64,000 bases of DNA, taken from positions 9,227,001 through 9,291,000 of the forward strand of contig OX621249.1 in NCBI GenBank assembly GCA_951640165.1, written 5' to 3'. Each line of letters opens with the position of its first letter. The stretch's first letter is position 1. The DNA is from Pseudoips prasinana (taxonomy: Eukaryota > Arthropoda > Insecta > Lepidoptera > Nolidae). A model generated the notes under the pieces. The model saw only the letters and a program-made list of their open reading frames with translations, was not told where the DNA came from and searched no databases. This document shows, in pieces, positions 54,094 through 63,754 of this stretch. A program made the translations under genes and the position numbers.

Positions 54094-54330
54094 CTAAAAG
54101 GCGTCCAATAATCCCTCCGCATCGCTTATGGGAAAAGTGCCCAGAAGGCTGGCCGCATTGCCACGCTGGATAGCAATGCTGATCCTCTGACCCAAGAATA
54201 GACCAGCCCTCTGATCATGGGAAGCGTCGATCAAACGTTTAGCTATTTCCCGAAATATTAAATGTGCGCTTGGGCCCCATGGTCCTAAGGTTTCTACCCC
54301 AAACGGCTCAAAAACAAAATTTTCTGCCAA
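54094..54330 (-). pseudogene. Retroelement ORF C-terminal fragment (78 codons)
   Basis: MAENFVFEPFGVETLGPWGP, then a helical segment and GQRISIAIQRGNAASLLGTF. The pattern F-x-P-x-x-V/I-E-T-x-G-x-W-G ... QRISxAIQRGNAA recurs at the C-terminus of reverse-transcriptase-derived ORFs in many animals. Only this tail is present. Assignment to a particular LINE clade is not possible here. Confidence 0.55.
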
Positions 54331-54485
54331 ATTTGTGTATTAAGTGCTTTTAACTTAATTATTACCACAGTTTTAACCGGTATACCTACGTGAGTGCTTA
54401 AGCCGTGTCACCGAAAAGCTGTACTGGGAACGATTTTACTGCGAAACCTTGTTCAATCGACTTCTTGTTACTTCGACGTTATGAT

Positions 54486-54640
54486 GACTGGCCAGTTGGT
54501 CTAGTGGTTAGTGTACCTGACTGGTAAGCCAGAGGTCGTGGGTTCGATCCCCACCCAGAACAAATCTTTGTATGCTGTTGGTTAGTGACCTTGACTACTA
54601 AGCCAGAGGTCGTGGGTTCGATCGGCAGTATAATAGTATA
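54486..54640 (+). mobile_element. SINE-D with duplicated head
   Basis: GCCAGTTGGTCTAGTGGTTA ... GTCGTGGGTTCGATCCCCAC is a SINE-D head. A second partial head (GTTGGTTAGTGACC ... AGCCAGAGGTCGTGGGTTCG) follows at once. It is not a functional tRNA: no acceptor stem pairing is visible. Confidence 0.7.
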
Positions 54641-54784
54641 AACTTAGTGCGAATAGGTTCCTTTTACATGCGTTGTCTCCCTAAGATCTTGGGCATTACA
54701 TGGCACGATAGGGTCACTAACGAGAGAGTTTGTTGGGTGCGGTAGCTAATACGAAGCGCGATGTCGGTAGACCTCTGCTTCGCT

Positions 54785-55080
54785 TTAAAGACGGGATAGG
54801 GCCGCTTTTAAAATTGACCACTGTACCTGGGAAAAGCTCGCTTAAAATAGAGTTGAATGGCGCAAACGTGTAGTGGAGGGTAGTAAGATCTGTGATGAAG
54901 CCTGGTTTGGAGTACTTGCTGATAAGAGACAGAAGCGACATGAAAGCGGCTCGACACCAACCACCGCAAACTTCTTTTGTCAGGCCTGCGGCAGGCTGTG
55001 TCGCTCTCGCATCGGTTTGTTTAGCCACAATAAGAAATGTCTCTCAGACAATGCGCAGTAAATCGTCTGTAACAGACGCA
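54785..55080 (+). mobile_element. LINE-Z 3' end with C2H2 finger
   Basis: Plus-strand counterpart of 32680-32995. It encodes AAFKIDHCTWEKLA, VEWRKRVVEG-type residues and the intact finger CQACGRLCRSRIGLFSHNKK C in the Cys-x2-Cys...His-x4-Cys pattern, then stop TAA at 55059-55061. The 3' tail is CGTCTGTAACAGACG, AAAGGCC and a TA microsatellite. A stop-free but frame-interrupted fragment (shift near 54840). Confidence 0.78.
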
Positions 55081-55089
55081 AAGGCCATG

Positions 55090-55111
55090 TATATATATAT
55101 ATATATATATA
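55090..55111. repeat. (TA)n microsatellite, LINE-Z tail
   Basis: About 11 TA units directly at the LINE-Z 3' end. Confidence 0.95.
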
Positions 55112-55112
55112 G

Positions 55113-55745
55113 TGCGACCACCATAATCTCTCTGCCTCACCCTAAGGTTGGTGGTAAAAATGCTTTCGGCATTAAGTCCACCTAAGTACCTACAATACAT
55201 TGTAAAATAAATAAAAACTATACTCAAGTATAAGAACTACAAAAGTTCTACTTCACAACATTTAGGTGACCCTATTAAAATTCTAGGGCAAACTCTGTAC
55301 GAAAATGTGTCAAAATTATTCAGTGTCTTCCTATAATATGAAGTTAAGAGCCTTATAAAGTGCAGCCGCATATTTCATTCTCCCCGGAGACGTGTTAGGA
55401 CTTAATGAGTTAACTAGAATATGAAGACTGCAGTGTACGAACTTAATTGTTTGAGCTGCGGATTGTCTTGAATAATTTAATGCCAGATTTTGGAATTGTG
55501 AGAAGACTTTGCGTTAAATAATGTCCCTTCCCTTTATGGGCAATTTAACGGGAGAAAAACTTTCACACAGCGTATGCTCCAGTGAGCCTAGTGCGAATGC
55601 GCAAAAAATGAAAGGTATGTCAGTTCTTATCGGGGATGAAACATTGTGATAGGCGAAACATATCACGCCATTAAGAGAATTAACGCTAATTCTCGTCGAG
55701 AGCTTGACTTCGTTTGTACGCTTCGTTCATTGCAACTTCATACTG
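55113..55745. other. No gene recognised
   Basis: AT-rich sequence, nothing assigned. Confidence 0.4.
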
Positions 55746-56327
55746 ACGGTCACCGTAGCCTAGTTGTACAAGTATTAAAGTCGGTTGGCGCCACAAACAT
55801 GACAAAAATTTAATACAATGTTTGTAAAGTTTTAGATATAGTTAGTTTACTTCTTTTTAATTTAAACTGTTTCAGTTATTTTCTTTTTAGTTTAATTAGC
55901 TTCAGTCATTGTTATTTTTTATTTTTTTATTTCTTCCATTATTTTTAGAATACTCACAACACAAAATATGTCAATACGTGGAAAATGTGGTTGATATTGC
56001 AATTGTTACTCTAATTTTAAGCTTACTTTGTAAATATGTAAATTGCAATGTTGTTTATTTCCCCAAATAAAGTAAAATAAAAAAAATAGTTGGTAGTGCT
56101 CCTGCCTAAGAAGCTGGTGGTCTTGGGTTCGAATCCCGGTAAGTGCAAATATTTGTGTGATGAGCACGAATATTTGTTTCTAAGTCATGGATGTTTTCTA
56201 TGTATATAAGTATTTATCTATATAAGTATGTATATCGTCGCCTGGTACCCATAGTACAAGCTTTGCTTAGTTTGGGGCTAGGTTGCTCTGTGTGACATTG
56301 TCCCTAGATATTATTATTATTATTATA
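55746..56327 (+). mobile_element. SINE-A split by a LINE tail
   Basis: The head starts at 55746 (GTCACCGTAGCCTAGTTG), breaks at 55766 and resumes at 56087 (TAGTTGGTAGTGCTCCTGCC) through B box GGTTCGAATCCCGG to GACATTGTCCC and an ATT repeat ending near 56327. Confidence 0.92.
55767..56086 (+). mobile_element. LINE 3' end inserted in SINE-A, 6-bp TSD
   Basis: TAGTTG at 55761-55766 is repeated at 56087-56092. The 320-bp insert ends CCCCAAATAAAGTAAAATAA with an A-rich tail, so it is a plus-strand poly(A) retroposon, probably a LINE 3' UTR. No coding sequence. Confidence 0.88.
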
Positions 56328-56364
56328 CTAAGCTATCTGGCAAAAGCTATATGTTGCCACCAGA

Positions 56365-56470
56365 ACTTTCAACTGCACGTGTGGGTTAATGGTTAAGCTG
56401 CCTCACCACCACCTCGGTGCCTTTGTGTTTCGGGTTGGAAACCCGGACAAGACAACCTGTGTCTGGTTGT
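56365..56470 (+). mobile_element. SINE-C-like fragment
   Basis: GCACGTGTGGGTTAATGGTT, GCTGCCTCACCACCACC and GGTTGGAAACCCGGACAAGA partly match SINE-C; B box diverged. Confidence 0.5.
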
Positions 56471-56495
56471 GCATGAATACGTTTGGTTGTTTCTT

Positions 56496-56851
56496 TTATG
56501 AGGCAATGTATAAGATTCTATAATGAACTTCCCAATGCTATTAGAGAATTGTCTACGAATATGTTTAAAAGAATTATTAAAGCCAAATTGTGTAGCAGGG
56601 CATATTATAAAATTTCTGAATATTTATGTGATAAAAGTGCTTGGGATTGAGTTGTTCTGAGTCAACACACATGATTGTAATTAATCTGAAGTATATTTTA
56701 TTTTAAAAAGGATTCCTACTGTGTTTTCTGGCAGTGTTTCTCAGTAGCTGCCACGTCATGCACTGCACGGTAGGGTAAAAAATTATGATTCCACATAAAT
56801 GTAAATTTTTTACGTAATAAAGAATTTTTGACTTTAACTTTTGACTTTAAA
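56496..56851 (+). mobile_element. CR1/Jockey-like LINE 3' end
   Basis: Plus strand 56496-56650 encodes RQCIRFYNELPNAIRELS, a basic helix and YYKISEYLCDKSAWD then TGA, the usual tail of CR1/Jockey ORF2. The 3' UTR ends TACGTAATAAAGAATTTTTG with a TTTGACTTTAAC repeat. The ORF part is too short to be obvious without the motif. Confidence 0.7.
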
Positions 56852-57600
56852 CGACTTTTAGCAGCTCTATAAGTATAATTTGAGTTTTCTGGCAAGAAAG
56901 TCTCCAGTGCAACTAAGAGTCGGGGTTCACATCCCGGTTTACAGTTTCCAATGATGATCCGACAAATTACAGCTCGTTTCAAGCAACTAATTAGTTGGTA
57001 TACCATTTTTTTCATTTAATTAAATTAATTTAAGATTTTATGGTGTTCCGTTTTTTTCATTCATAGGTTGATGGCTTAATAGTACATTGTTATATATCTG
57101 ATTATAGCCAGTTCTATTCCTGACTGTGACAAACGAGTATTGCAAAATCTTTGAATGCATGAATTTTATTAGTTGTATTTGGCATGTATTTAAATCAATA
57201 TCTGTATATTCCCTTTTTTCTAACAAAATATTTCAAAGTTATATCAAAAATACTGGACTTGCACACTAATTACGCACACTAACTAAATCAAATTAAGTAT
57301 ACTGTTTAATCATATTTGCAGAACTGTTTTACTGAATGAATAACTATTATCAAAATAGTTATCTAACAATTCTATAGTTCAACAAACTTAATTAAACTTT
57401 TTCAAGGAAAACCATCACCTAATTTACTTTTAGGAACGCCGTTTATTCTAAATAAAACCCAATTTAATCAGTAATCTTTATATAATTAAGTACACAAAAA
57501 AATAATCAAGTGCTTACTTAACATGCACTAAACACATGCACTGAGCGGTAACTATGTGTAGAAACAATAAGTCGAAGTTTAGGAACAATAACAGAACTTA
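56852..57600. other. No gene recognised
   Basis: Minus-strand frames at 56716-57015 and 57038-57226 have no recognisable domain. Confidence 0.35.
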
Positions 57601-58080
57601 AATATAAAGATAATTATTATGCAGCAAGCATTGTTTCTGTCACGGCTCCGGCGCTGCGGGGTTTGGGCGGCCCCACGCGAGCTTATCGTCGCAGATGGTT
57701 TTAACGCTCACCACAGCAGCTTCGGCTTGCTGCAGCCTCAGCTGCGGTGGCGGGCCTTCAAATCACCTACTCCTGCAGCTCGCGGGCCGCCCCACCCCTC
57801 CGCGCCTACGCGGGCTTACATTACACTCTAGGGGTAGGGCAAACAAGACTACGTGAAGTCCGTTTTGCAGCGATTCGCTTCTGTCACAAAAGAAAAAAGT
57901 CACAAAAAAAGATGGCGCAGTTTCGAACACCTTCGAACAGCTTATGAAAATCTTCTTTTCGTTCAGAAGTACCAGACCGTTTGCTTACTTCGTGTCGCTC
58001 GGTCTCCCTCACACTCGCGCGTTAGATGCTAAAGAGCGAGCGCGGCGTTAGATGTGCAGGCGCCAACAAGTTTTTCATTA
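57601..58080. other. GC-rich island, nature unknown
   Basis: 57640-57830 is strikingly GC-rich inside AT-rich DNA (CACGGCTCCGGCGCTGCGGG, GGGCGGCCCCACGCGAGCTT, CTCGCGGGCCGCCCCACCCC). A 70-codon plus-strand frame spans it but has no domain. A second CpG-bearing stretch lies at 57990-58070 (CACACTCGCGCGTTAGATGC, GAGCGAGCGCGGCGTTAGAT), with TTAGATG repeated. Could be a repeat fragment or a CpG-rich regulatory region; not decidable here. Confidence 0.4.
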
Positions 58081-58778
58081 AAATAAAGAATCAAAATCTA
58101 AATAAAGTTAGGTTTAATATATTTTAGTTGTACTATTAGTCAATTTGTAGAGTTTCATTTGATAAAATAAACTTACTTTATAGTGGTACACCTTTAGTTA
58201 ACAATTTTAGAAATTCCGTTGTAAGATTGTACAATTTAGTGTGCAAGTTAGTAATTTTGATAAACATTTGGAACTTTTGTTTTATAAATCGTATATCCAA
58301 TGTACGAATCACATTTTTGATGTGAATTCAATAAAAAAGGCCACCTCGGTTTGTAAGGTTTTTTAATTCTTTTTGTAGGTCATATTTAGTTATTCAATTA
58401 GTTTTTTTGCACAGCATTCATACTTCTGGTGTGCATTCAGTTAAATAGTGGAGTTACGTAGTGTGCTGAAAAACTATACAGATGTGCATTTAAAAATATC
58501 CCGTTGTATTTCTACCCTACATAACAAATAGTGGTCTATAAATATGTGTATCTCTCCTTTGATGTGATAAGACCTCGAATAGTTTCGAGACTTTCTTAAG
58601 ATTGAATAGCAAATGCACTCAGCTAAGGATTTGCATAGTAAAGGGCAGCTGATCCAATACTAGATCTAATACAACCAGCAAGTAGTCGTAGCAGTAAGCT
58701 CTAGTTCAATATTTAAATGTCAACAGATGCTTTTGATAACTTCGCACGGATTTATATGTAAGAACTAAGTTTCGACAG
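58081..58778. other. No gene recognised
   Basis: AT-rich, nothing assigned. Confidence 0.4.
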
Positions 58779-59010
58779 GCCTGTTGGCGTGGTTGGCAAA
58801 TGCTTGCTTTTCACGCCGGAGGTCGCGGGTTCGATTACCACGATATTTTTCTGCATGAACATGACTGTTTGTCCTAAGACTGGGTGTAATTATCTATATA
58901 AGAATGTATTTACAAAAAAAGTTGTATATCAGCAATCTGGTTTCCATAGTACAAGCTCTGCTTGATTTGGGATCAGATGGCTGTGTGTAAATATAGTCCC
59001 GGGATATTAT
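58779..59010 (+). mobile_element. SINE-B, plus-strand copy
   Basis: Head CCTGTTGGCGTGGTTGGCAA, CACGCCGGAGGTCGCGGGTT with B box GGGTTCGATTACC, 3' part GGTTTCCATAGTACAAGCTC and GATCAGATGGCTGTGTG, tail GGGATATTATTTTT. Confidence 0.88.
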
Positions 59011-59462
59011 TTTTCATATGAAAAAAGTCTACACGTGTATATAGTATATATACAAAGTGAAAAATTTGTCGTAAAAGCTTTAAACCAAGACACCGAGCGA
59101 ACGTAGAAGACCAACCAGTCCTTTAACTTAAGCGACTAATACCTTAAGGCACCCTTATGGGGTTTGGACCACAGTTCAAGAGCCGCTCGGATAGAAACCT
59201 GAATTCTAAAAGAAACTGTAATAACTGGTAAGGGATACATGCCACGGCTTCCATCCCATTAACCAACATTCAATCATCCCATTAACCAACATTCAATCAT
59301 CCCATTAACTCAGATTCCGTCCACAGAAGACGTCGCAAGTTACTTCTAAATCGATGTAAAATATAATACAACCTACCAACATTACACAAACGGATTAATT
59401 GAAATAAACCCGTCTTTACGAGATATTTCAACCCAGATTGTTTTTATTTCTATTACTTTAAC

Positions 59463-59632
59463 TTACGGTCCATTTCAATTGGTTTTGACTGTACAGAGTC
59501 GATATGTAGGTAGTTTTAATTATTTTGGAATAAAAAAATACCTATATTAAAATGATATAAATCGATTCAGTAAACGATTATGAATAAACTATTTTCAGGA
59601 AGTTTGTAAATTACGTTACAAGTTGTATAGTA
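59463..59632 (+). repeat. Dispersed repeat shared with 30216-30412
   Basis: CTTACGGTCCATTTCAATTG to 'ttacgttacaagttgtata'. It lies between the two tandem copies. Confidence 0.7.
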
Positions 59633-59879
59633 TACATAAAAAGTGAAAAATAGGTCGTGTAAAAGTTTTAAACTAAGACACCGAGCAGTATTGGCGAATG
59701 TAGGAGGCCAACCAGTCATTCAACTTAAGTGACATATACGTGAGGGTACCTTTATGGGGTTTGGACCACAGCTCAAGGGCCGCTGGGAATAAAAAAACTG
59801 AATTCTACAAAGAGACTGTAATCACTCGTACGGAATACAGGCCACGGCTTCCATCCCATTAACCAATATTCAATCATCC

Positions 59880-60108
59880 ATATGTTTATTTTTAATGTAA
59901 TGTTTTTATCTAATACTCTTTTAATGTTTTAGCTTTATTATTTTGTATCGTCTTTTTGTGTTTGACATTTTATTTGTTTTAAATTATTAATATTATAGTT
60001 GACATTGTTTAAAATTTTTGCACGACATATCTATGTCAAATACAGTTGGATAAGTTTATAATGTACCTAACAACTCTGTACCTATATTTTAGCAAATAAA
60101 TACTTCAT
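59880..60108 (+). mobile_element. LINE 3' tail inserted in tandem copy 2
   Basis: Absent from copy 1, where the flanks are contiguous. TCATCC occurs at 59874-59879 and 60109-60114. The insert ends TTAGCAAATAAATACTTCAT, a polyadenylation-type 3' end. The target duplication may be longer with mismatches. Confidence 0.72.
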
Positions 60109-60270
60109 TCATCCCATTAACTCAGATTCAGTCTTCAGAAGACGTCGCAAGTTACTTCTAAATCGATGTAAAATATAATACAACCTACCAACATTACACA
60201 AACGGAGTAATTGAAATAAACCCGTCTTTACGAGGTATTTCAACCCAGATTGTTTTTATTTCGACGCCAT

Positions 60271-60544
60271 CCCGAGTTTCCGAGTTTATCGCGATCGTAG
60301 TAATAATAAGTTAACATTCTGTTTACACTTTCTTAAGTACCAATTCCAAATAAAACCTAAATATGGTAAGGCAATAATCCAAAGGATAGACTAAAGTGTA
60401 CGATCCTCGCACAAGACAAATATATGTGTTCATGAACATGTCTGTTCATCTTGATCTTGTTATTATATGTATATATGTACAAAAGACATAAGTAAATAAG
60501 TATTTATATCCATTGTCTAATATCCGTAGTAACGGTTTTAGTTC
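60271..60544. other. Unassigned
   Basis: No supported feature. Confidence 0.3.
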
Positions 60545-60650
60545 CAAAAATGGAAAATCATAAATTTTATCGTCGGGTGAGTTTCGAACCAGCACCATAT
60601 ATTAATCCGGGGTAGGCGCTCTGAGTTAAGCTACGAACGATACACAGTGG
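60545..60650 (-). mobile_element. Degenerate tRNA-like SINE head (SINE-F)
   Basis: Minus strand: GTAGCTTAACTCAGAGCGCC (A box) and GGTTCGAAACTCACC (B box) with 40 or so bases between. No paired acceptor stem, so a SINE relic rather than a tRNA gene. Confidence 0.5.
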
Positions 60651-60677
60651 AAGCTTGCTAACACCTTTTTGGGGATA

Positions 60678-60850
60678 TATCATCATCATATCAGCCGAAA
60701 AACGCTCACTGCTGGACCTCCCACAAAGCCGCCCATCACCGCCACCCATGGACACTCGCAACACCAGAGGTGTCGTGGGTGCGATGCCGGCCTTGAGAAG
60801 AGTCCACAAATAAGTTTTGCTGACCCTCCCCACCCCCCACCCCGATGAGC
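60678..60850 (-). mobile_element. RTE 3' tail plus retroposon fragment
   Basis: TATCATCATCATATCAGCCG, ACGCTCACTGCTGGACC is an RTE tail. The following 60735-60800 (CACCCATGGACACTCGCAAC, GATGCCGGCCTT) matches the dispersed fragment at 42920. Confidence 0.65.
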
Positions 60851-61048
60851 ACTGGCGACCTTACTCACACTCAGAAACACAACATATTATTAAGGAATGT
60901 CTTCTGTAAGGTGGAGGTACTTCCCCAGTCGGGCTGCTCTTTGAGCGAATTAATGCTGTGCCCTACCTCTACTAAATTCGTGGTCGCCACTGTAGAACCT
61001 TTCTGCTTTATTTGGGGCAGAAAGGATGATATATACATCCTAAGTTTA
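60851..61048. other. Unassigned
   Basis: No supported feature. Confidence 0.3.
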
Positions 61049-61095
61049 AAAGAAATCTGACAGATTTGGGTAGCTGGATGTGCTGGCGTCTGTAC
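61049..61095 (+). mobile_element. MITE-A, right arm only
   Basis: 'gaaatctgacagatttggg', then GATGTGCTGGCGTCTGTA. The left arm and centre are missing. Confidence 0.75.
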
Positions 61096-61354
61096 AACTT
61101 AAAAACCTCTTAACTTTACACTTCTCACTTCCACAGGGTGCCTAAATGTGTGTGAACAAGCCATAATCGCCTGAGAACAGCTTGGGAATGAAAATATTCA
61201 ACTGACCTATTGTTATAATCAAGACTGAAGTAATGCTTGTATTATGGATTTGCGCTGGGAGCTCCCCTATTTCTAATGTTATAAGGAGACTGTGTTTTTT
61301 TAATGTAACGCTTACAGATAGGTTAGGTTAGGCACTCGTATCTATCTAATAGTC
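61096..61354. other. Unassigned
   Basis: No supported feature. TAGGTTAGGTTAGG at 61319-61332 resembles three telomeric TTAGG units, too short to interpret. Confidence 0.35.
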
Positions 61355-61651
61355 TAATAATCTATTCATAGTCGCGTTTTGACCTAAGTTGGTTTTCGAT
61401 GATTTGATCGAAAGAAGAGCGTAATTACTTGCACGGGGTAACTTTGATGGCGCATTTACATTTTTGGTGAAGCACTGGGAACCTATCCCAGTGCTTCACC
61501 GGGCAATACTACCGAATTTGCCTAACCACCTTTAGAAAAAATAAATGTAAATGCGTCATCAAAGTTACCCCATGCAAGTAAATACGCTCTTTTTTCGATC
61601 AAATCATTGAAAACCAACTTAGGTCAAAACGCGACTATGAATAGATTATTA
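61355..61651. mobile_element. Palindromic MITE, ~110-bp arms
   Basis: 61355-61463 and 61542-61651 are inverted repeats with few mismatches; both outer ends read TAATAATCTATTCATAGTCG. In the centre a perfect 15-bp hairpin (GGTGAAGCACTGGGA, loop ACCTA) occupies 61466-61500. A related fragment lies near 62480-62530. No ORF. Confidence 0.9.
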
Positions 61652-62107
61652 AGTCAGTACAATAAACTAACGAAAAATCATGAAATCGTTTTGGACATTT
61701 TCTCAAACAGCTTTCCAAAATTTAAAAGCAACATAATGACATCTTTCAATATTTCATAATATATAGTATATCTAAAATATATCGATATGGTCCGGTGGTC
61801 TCGATCATGTCTATGTGTTGTGTTAGGTACGCCTAATGGCCTATTGCTACGAGTCGAGCTAGATTCATTAAAATATGTATTAGTACTCTTTGAATTTGTA
61901 GTAATCTAAGTAGTTATAGTAATCTTTAGTTTAGTAAGTAAATTATTAAAAAAATTACTGTCCTTTACCATGCCGTGGCGACTCGTAAGTAAAGCAACAT
62001 TTCGCACGTAATTTTATAGCATGTATGTAATGTGTATTAGTGTATGTTTTGTAAGTTGTCCTAAATAAATAAATAACCTGTCTCTCTAACTGTATAGTAG
62101 TCTTTGA
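61652..62107. other. LINE 3' UTR-like, otherwise unassigned
   Basis: The stretch to about 62082 ends TTGTCCTAAATAAATAAATA, a LINE-type 3' end on the plus strand. No ORF. Confidence 0.4.
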
Positions 62108-62240
62108 ACCTGTCAGTCTCGTGGCTAGTGACCCTGGCTGCTAAGCCTGAGGTCGTGTTGTCGGTTTAGTCCCCACTCAGGACATTTTTTTATGTGCTCA
62201 TCACGGTTATTAGTTCTATGGCTGGGTGTAATTTTAATTG
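62108..62240 (+). mobile_element. SINE-D copy, decayed
   Basis: GTCTCGTGGCTAGTGACC, GCTGCTAAGCCTGAGGTCGT, and a B box disrupted by a short insertion (GTTGTCGGTTTAGTCCCCA). Confidence 0.6.
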
Positions 62241-62830
62241 AAAACAGATACTGAATACGTTTGCGAAAGTTATTTTTTATAGAAAACATCTTATTTTTAG
62301 TTTAGGTATTATAATCTTAAAATTAAATTTATTCGTTAACCTTTTTGTTCTAATTTATCGTAGAAGCTAACTTAAAAATGATAAAATATAATATGATCTG
62401 CTGGTATTTTCCATAATTTAACGACAGAGCGCCTCCCCAGGATTATATATTTACACGAGGTTTGATACCTAACATAACACTTACAGATAGCTTAAGTTGC
62501 CAATGCTTCACTGAACAATACTACGCGTCTGTAACAATTAATATTTTTAATTTTAGTATTATTTATCTTTATAATAAACATCTAATAAGGTTACAAGATG
62601 TTGAGTAATAAGATAGGCAGTACTGATTTATTTATTTATAATAAAAGGATGATAATTGTATATCTAATCAACATGTATAGTAATCGTACATTACACATTT
62701 ACCCATGTACGCTATGTTGAAAAAAATTTAAATAAAAAAAATATGTTGTATTGAACTACATATATGAATAAATGAATTCCCCACGACGGACTGACGATCT
62801 TGCAAGGGTTGAGGGACAGCGGCTTCCCGC
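62241..62830. other. No gene recognised
   Basis: Includes a fragment related to the 61355 MITE at 62480-62530. Confidence 0.4.
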
Positions 62831-62930
62831 ATCTCCACAATGGCCGGTCTTGCGGGCCATTGTGGAGATCCTTGGGGGAGACCTTTGTCTAGCAGTGGAC
62901 GTCTTTCAGCTGATATGATAATGATAATGA
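62831..62930 (+). mobile_element. RTE 3' end with a fold-back at its 5' junction
   Basis: GTGGAGATCCTTGGGGGAGA, CCTTTGTCTAGCAGTGGACG and GATATGATAATGATAATGA form an RTE 3' end. Its first 15 bases (62855-62869, GGCCATTGTGGAGAT) are repeated inverted at 62831-62845 across a 9-nt loop. Confidence 0.8.
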
Positions 62931-63058
62931 ATTTCCCACTTTCTAACTGGTAATAATCTATCAATATTTCAGTTTAGTTGAAAATAGAGTCATTTTAATA
63001 AACGTATTTTTTTACTTTTTATAAAGACAACATCTGCACCAATGAATTTATTCCCTAT

Positions 63059-63134
63059 TTCCAATCTGTCAAATTTGTTTTATATATTTTTGTACTTAAT
63101 TACAAAACCACAAGGTTGATGTGCTGGCGTCTGC
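63059..63134. mobile_element. MITE-A, internally deleted
   Basis: 'ccaatctgtcaaatttg' from the left arm, a short centre and GATGTGCTGGCGTCTG. The left outer end is missing. Confidence 0.65.
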
Positions 63135-63139
63135 CCATC

Positions 63140-63253
63140 CAGACTTAGATTAACTATTTATGGGTCACACAAATAGTTGTCCTGTGTGGGAATCGAACCC
63201 GGGACACAACTTAAACGTTAAAAAAACGGTTTAACTGCTGCGCCACACATGTA
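63140..63253 (-). mobile_element. SINE-C copy
   Basis: Minus strand: TGTGGCGCAGCAGTTAAACC, B box GGGTTCGATTCCC, ACAGGACAACTATTTGTGTG. It abuts MITE-A. Confidence 0.78.
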
Positions 63254-63600
63254 CATATTGTGTGTTTACATATAATACGGATCTATTTCCACAGGGTAGT
63301 CGAGAGGCCACTTAAGACCTCTGACAGCGGTATTATAAGTTTGTTCGGTTGTGCTAGTTCACAAGTTATAAATTTAATCAAACTATTATTTATCCTCCAT
63401 CTTCCGAAGTTTGAGAGAAGTTTTAAAAGTGATTTCAGTTGAATGAGCTTCCTTGTTCTCTTTGAAAAATTATTAAGAAGTTTGAAATGCTAAGAACAAA
63501 ATTTATTTTGGAATGAATATCCGTAGATTTAATCTGTGGTTACTATGGTAACCCTTTAATTGACCCCTAGTATTGACTAAATTTGTGCCGCTCAAAAATT
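63254..63600. other. No gene recognised
   Basis: A 60-codon frame at 63260-63442 has no domain. Confidence 0.35.
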
Positions 63601-63699
63601 ATATTACACAAGTAGTAATACGATGACTTAAGTACACACACTTAAATTAGGCATTTAAGTGTGTGTTCTTAAGTCATCGTATTACTACTTGTGTAATAT
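63601..63699. repeat. Hairpin with 47-bp arms
   Basis: 63601-63647 and 63653-63699 are inverted repeats with one mismatch and a 5-nt loop (TAGGC). The arm holds AAGTAGTAATACGATGACTT. Confidence 0.95.
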
Positions 63700-63702
63700 T
63701 AT

Positions 63703-63754
63703 TACTACTTGGATTAAATAAGTTACTAGTTTAACTTATTTAACCCAAGTAGTA
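63703..63754. repeat. Hairpin with 23-bp arms
   Basis: 63703-63725 and 63732-63754, one mismatch, loop CTAGTT. It starts 4 bases after the preceding hairpin, and both carry TACTACTTG. Confidence 0.95.

Larger units (their letters stand above)
59045..60270. repeat. Tandem duplication (two diverged copies)
   Basis: Copy 1 (about 59045-59460) and copy 2 (about 59635-60268) share 'taagacaccgagc', 'atggggtttggaccacag', CCACGGCTTCCATCCCATTA, 'gacgtcgcaagttacttcta' and 'caacccagattgtttttatt'. Copy 2 is longer because of an insert at 59880-60108. Part is related to LINE-Y. Copy 1 also has CCATTAACCAACATTCAATC twice in a row. Confidence 0.85.

Noticed and set aside
54486..54560. tRNA gene candidate
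   Set aside because: A and B boxes are present but no acceptor stem pairs, and the same text occurs as SINE-D elsewhere.
57619..57831. 70-codon coding frame in the GC-rich island
   Set aside because: No domain and biased composition explain the open frame.
61319..61332. Telomeric TTAGG repeat
   Set aside because: Only about three imperfect units, within chance expectation for AT-rich insect DNA.
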